Shown piece by piece: positions 20,661 through 22,368 of a stretch of DNA of 22,368 bases (the first letter of the stretch is position 1; every line of letters starts with the position of its first letter). The position numbers and the translations under genes are program-made. Source of the DNA: an uncultured Clostridia bacterium (GTDB lineage: Bacteria; Bacillota; Clostridia; UBA1381; UMGS1253); NCBI GenBank assembly GCA_937892135.1, contig CALAUK010000121.1, positions 1 to 22,368 on the forward strand, written 5' to 3'. The notes beneath the pieces were generated by a model. It saw only the letters and a list, made by a program, of their open reading frames with translations, ran no database searches and was not told where the DNA came from.

Positions 20661-21413
20661 TTATAAATCAATAATTATTTCTACGGGACAGTGGTCGCTT
20701 CCGTAAATATCGCTTCTGATTATAACATCTTTTATATTATTTTTAATTCTGTCGGAAACAATAAAATAGTCTATTCTCCAGCCCGAATTGTTAGCTCTTG
20801 CATTAAATCTGTAAGACCACCAGGAATATTGCCCCGCTAAATCAGGATAAAGGTGTCTAAAAGAATCTGTAAATCCCGAGGACAAGAGGCTTGTCATCTT
20901 CTCTCTTTCCTCGTTTGAAAATCCGGGATTGCCCACGTTTGATTTTGGATTTTTAAGGTCAATTTCCTTATGCGCAACATTTAAGTCTCCGCAGTAAATA
21001 ACGGGCTTTTTTTGGTCTAATGAAATAAGATACTCTCTTAAATCATCTTCATATTCCATTCTGTAATCTATTCTCTTCAAGCCCTCCTGAGCATTCGGAA
21101 CATACGCATTTATAAGATAAAACTTTTCATATTCAAGGCATATTACTCTTCCCTCGTCTTCATATTTTCCGTCTATTCCGTATATCACATTCAAAGGCTC
21201 TTTTTTTGAAAACACCAAAGTTCCCGAATAGCCCTTTTTTTCCGCGCTCGAAATATATTCAAAATATCCATCAGGATGAAACTCTAATTGCTCAGGCTGA
21301 AGCTTTGTTTCCTGAAGGCAGAACATATCAGCATCCGAAGAGAAAAAATATTCATCAAAGCCTTTATTTAAACAGGCTCTTAGTCCGTTCACGTTCCAGG
21401 TTATTATCTTCAA
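20661..21413 (-). CDS. xth: Exodeoxyribonuclease III / AP endonuclease
   Basis: Base-excision repair AP endonuclease and 3'-5' exonuclease. The start is most likely TTG 21413, 8 nt after GGAGG, giving a 250-residue protein beginning MKIITWNVNGLRA like family members; a TTG two codons upstream (21419) is too close to the RBS. Hallmarks: WNVNGLRA, LQETKL (metal-binding Glu), YVPNAQEG, GDLNVAH, WWSYRFNARANNSGWRIDYF and the final GSDHCPVEI with catalytic Asp-His. First gene of a two-gene operon with the PHP gene under the promoter at 21446-21474. Confidence 0.96.
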   Translation of the reverse strand: MKIITWNVNGLRACLNKGFDEYFFSSDADMFCLQETKLQPEQLEFHPDGYFEYISSAEKKGYSGTLVFSKKEPLNVIYGIDGKYEDEGRVICLEYEKFYLINAYVPNAQEGLKRIDYRMEYEDDLREYLISLDQKKPVIYCGDLNVAHKEIDLKNPKSNVGNPGFSNEEREKMTSLLSSGFTDSFRHLYPDLAGQYSWWSYRFNARANNSGWRIDYFIVSDRIKNNIKDVIIRSDIYGSDHCPVEIIIDL

Positions 21414-21445
21414 TTTCAATTCCTCCGTTTCTTATTATCAAGTGT

Positions 21446-21474
21446 ATTTTAGCAAAACAGCTTTATGTTGTCAA
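21446..21474 (-). promoter_or_regulatory. Promoter of the xth-PHP operon
   Basis: On the minus strand TTGACA (21474-21469), 17-nt spacer, TAAAAT (21451-21446), preceded by TGC (extended -10). Strong. Confidence 0.88.
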
Positions 21475-21475
21475 T

Positions 21476-21503
21476 AAAAAAGCGGACAAATGTCCGCTTT
21501 TTT
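21476..21503 (-). terminator. Terminator after the partial beta-rich protein gene
   Basis: AAAAAAGCGGACA (21476-21488), AA, TGTCCGCTTTTTT (21491-21503). It overlaps the -35 flank of the xth promoter by 2 nt spacing only. It has A/T runs on both sides. Confidence 0.92.
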
Positions 21504-22368
21504 TACTCTGTTATTACAATAACTCTTATTCTTCCGCCCTTGCTGTCCTGTTTATCATAGTATGCGGAAACTATTTTACTTTTATCTATTCCAACAGCAG
21601 AAGAAATGTCTGAGTAGTTATATTCATATCCGGAGCTTATGTCTCCGCTTCTTATATACACTTCAACCTTATCGCTGATGGTGTGTGTAGTTTTTCCAAA
21701 AACTTTTTGATTTGTAATCTCATAGACACTTTGCACAGCAGAAAGCATACTGATATTTTCAATAGAATTTCCCTTTATCGCCATCTGTATGCATTTTCCC
21801 CGTGCCATTCCTCCTATGCCTACTATTGTAGTATAATAAGAGCCTCCCTTACTGTAAATATCAAAGCCTACTACTCTGCCCTGTGCTTTATCTTCTCCCA
21901 CCAGAATACCATACGACCATGAATCGCCTGTTACATCATTTAAAATAAGAGAAACAATCTCACCTGCACTATTCTTTTCAAAGAAGCATACATCGCTTTC
22001 TGTTAAGGTTATTCCATCTATTCTTTGAGGAAAAACCGATACATATCCGGGCGTTTTGCTATTATTGGTTGTTCTGATATCTAAAATAGAAACATCATCA
22101 GAGAGCGGATGGTTTCCTATTTCTCTTCTTTCCCAGTTAACCTTTCCTGATATTGTGTTATCAGAGCTTACCGCAGTTAAAACAGCTTTTCCGTCGTTTA
22201 TTGTAACCCTTACTATTTTATTTTTAAGCTTTTCATAGTCTTTCGATGTATTAAATTCACTTTCCTCTCCATTTGCCAAAACAACCTTTGCATAATATGA
22301 AGAGTATTCCTTTTCATTATCGTCTGTGTATCTTCCTGTGCCTGTCTCTGTAAGATATCCGTAAAGTC
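21503..22368 (-). CDS. C-terminal part of a large beta-rich, probably secreted protein (5' end outside window)
   Basis: The frame is open from the window edge (first full codon 22366-22364) to the stop at 21503, so the in-window TTG/M at 22279 is not the true start. The 287 visible residues are Thr/Ser/Asp-rich with alternating beta patterns, for example YYAKVVLANGEESEFNTS followed by KNKIVRVTINDGKAVLTAV, and VVGFDIYSKGGSYYTTIVGI. No catalytic motif is visible. Such tandem beta modules are common in surface proteins of Clostridia that carry S-layer homology domains, but the N-terminal part that would show a signal peptide or SLH repeats is missing, so the localisation is inference. Confidence 0.7.
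   Translation of the reverse strand, partial: LYGYLTETGTGRYTDDNEKEYSSYYAKVVLANGEESEFNTSKDYEKLKNKIVRVTINDGKAVLTAVSSDNTISGKVNWERREIGNHPLSDDVSILDIRTTNNSKTPGYVSVFPQRIDGITLTESDVCFFEKNSAGEIVSLILNDVTGDSWSYGILVGEDKAQGRVVGFDIYSKGGSYYTTIVGIGGMARGKCIQMAIKGNSIENISMLSAVQSVYEITNQKVFGKTTHTISDKVEVYIRSGDISSGYEYNYSDISSAVGIDKSKIVSAYYDKQDSKGGRIRVIVITE

Overview
The window looks like chromosomal DNA from a low-GC anaerobic member of the Clostridia. The evidence is the AT-rich sequence, strong AGGAGG-type ribosome binding sites, many textbook sigma-A promoters, Firmicute primosome genes (DnaD/DnaI type), an ArgR/NadK pair, and a maturation operon for [FeFe]-hydrogenase. No mobile element, phage gene, CRISPR array or toxin-antitoxin pair is visible. 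Gene density is high, and most genes are core or widely conserved.

Layout. (1) 1-3399, minus strand: nadK-argR (argR is cut by the window edge just before its stop), behind a promoter that carries a convincing ARG box, then dnaD-dnaI with a strong terminator. (2) 3491-4023, plus strand: a 42-residue Cys-rich one-helix protein, then a tRNA-Asp/tRNA-Thr pair with its own consensus promoter and terminator. (3) 4131-9787, plus strand: a PucR/CdaR-type regulator, then ftsE-ftsX, an M23 peptidase with a long coiled coil, and a CtpA-type S41 protease. This is a cell-wall hydrolase control module: FtsEX would drive the coiled-coil hydrolase across the membrane, and CtpA would process exported proteins. 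The FtsE here has altered ABC signature and D-loop residues and an acidic C-terminal tail. (4) 9785-11992, minus strand: a LexA-like XRE/S24 regulator, a small four-helix membrane protein, and a Cys-rich conserved clostridial protein that may be sporulation-linked. (5) 12099-13585, plus strand: an NfeD/SPFH (flotillin-like) pair. (6) 13590-13983, minus strand: no protein gene, but a promoter, a purine-rich transcript with nested long-range helices and a strong terminator, i.e. a probable stand-alone structured RNA of about 360 nt. (7) 14119-16626, minus strand: comF-mgtC-trmB-gtrA operon behind a promoter whose start site lies in an 18-bp perfect palindrome. (8) 16689-19773, plus strand: hydG-hydF-TM1266-type regulator, preceded by a consensus promoter and a leader with an intrinsic terminator and a 9-nt competing antiterminator pairing. 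(9) 19772-22368, minus strand: a PHP phosphoesterase after exodeoxyribonuclease III, then the 3' part of a large beta-rich, probably secreted protein.

The two items most likely to be new are the structured RNA at 13590-13948 and the regulated leader of hydG at 16724-16838. The protein-coding content is otherwise ordinary. All calls come from reading the sequence; no database search was possible.
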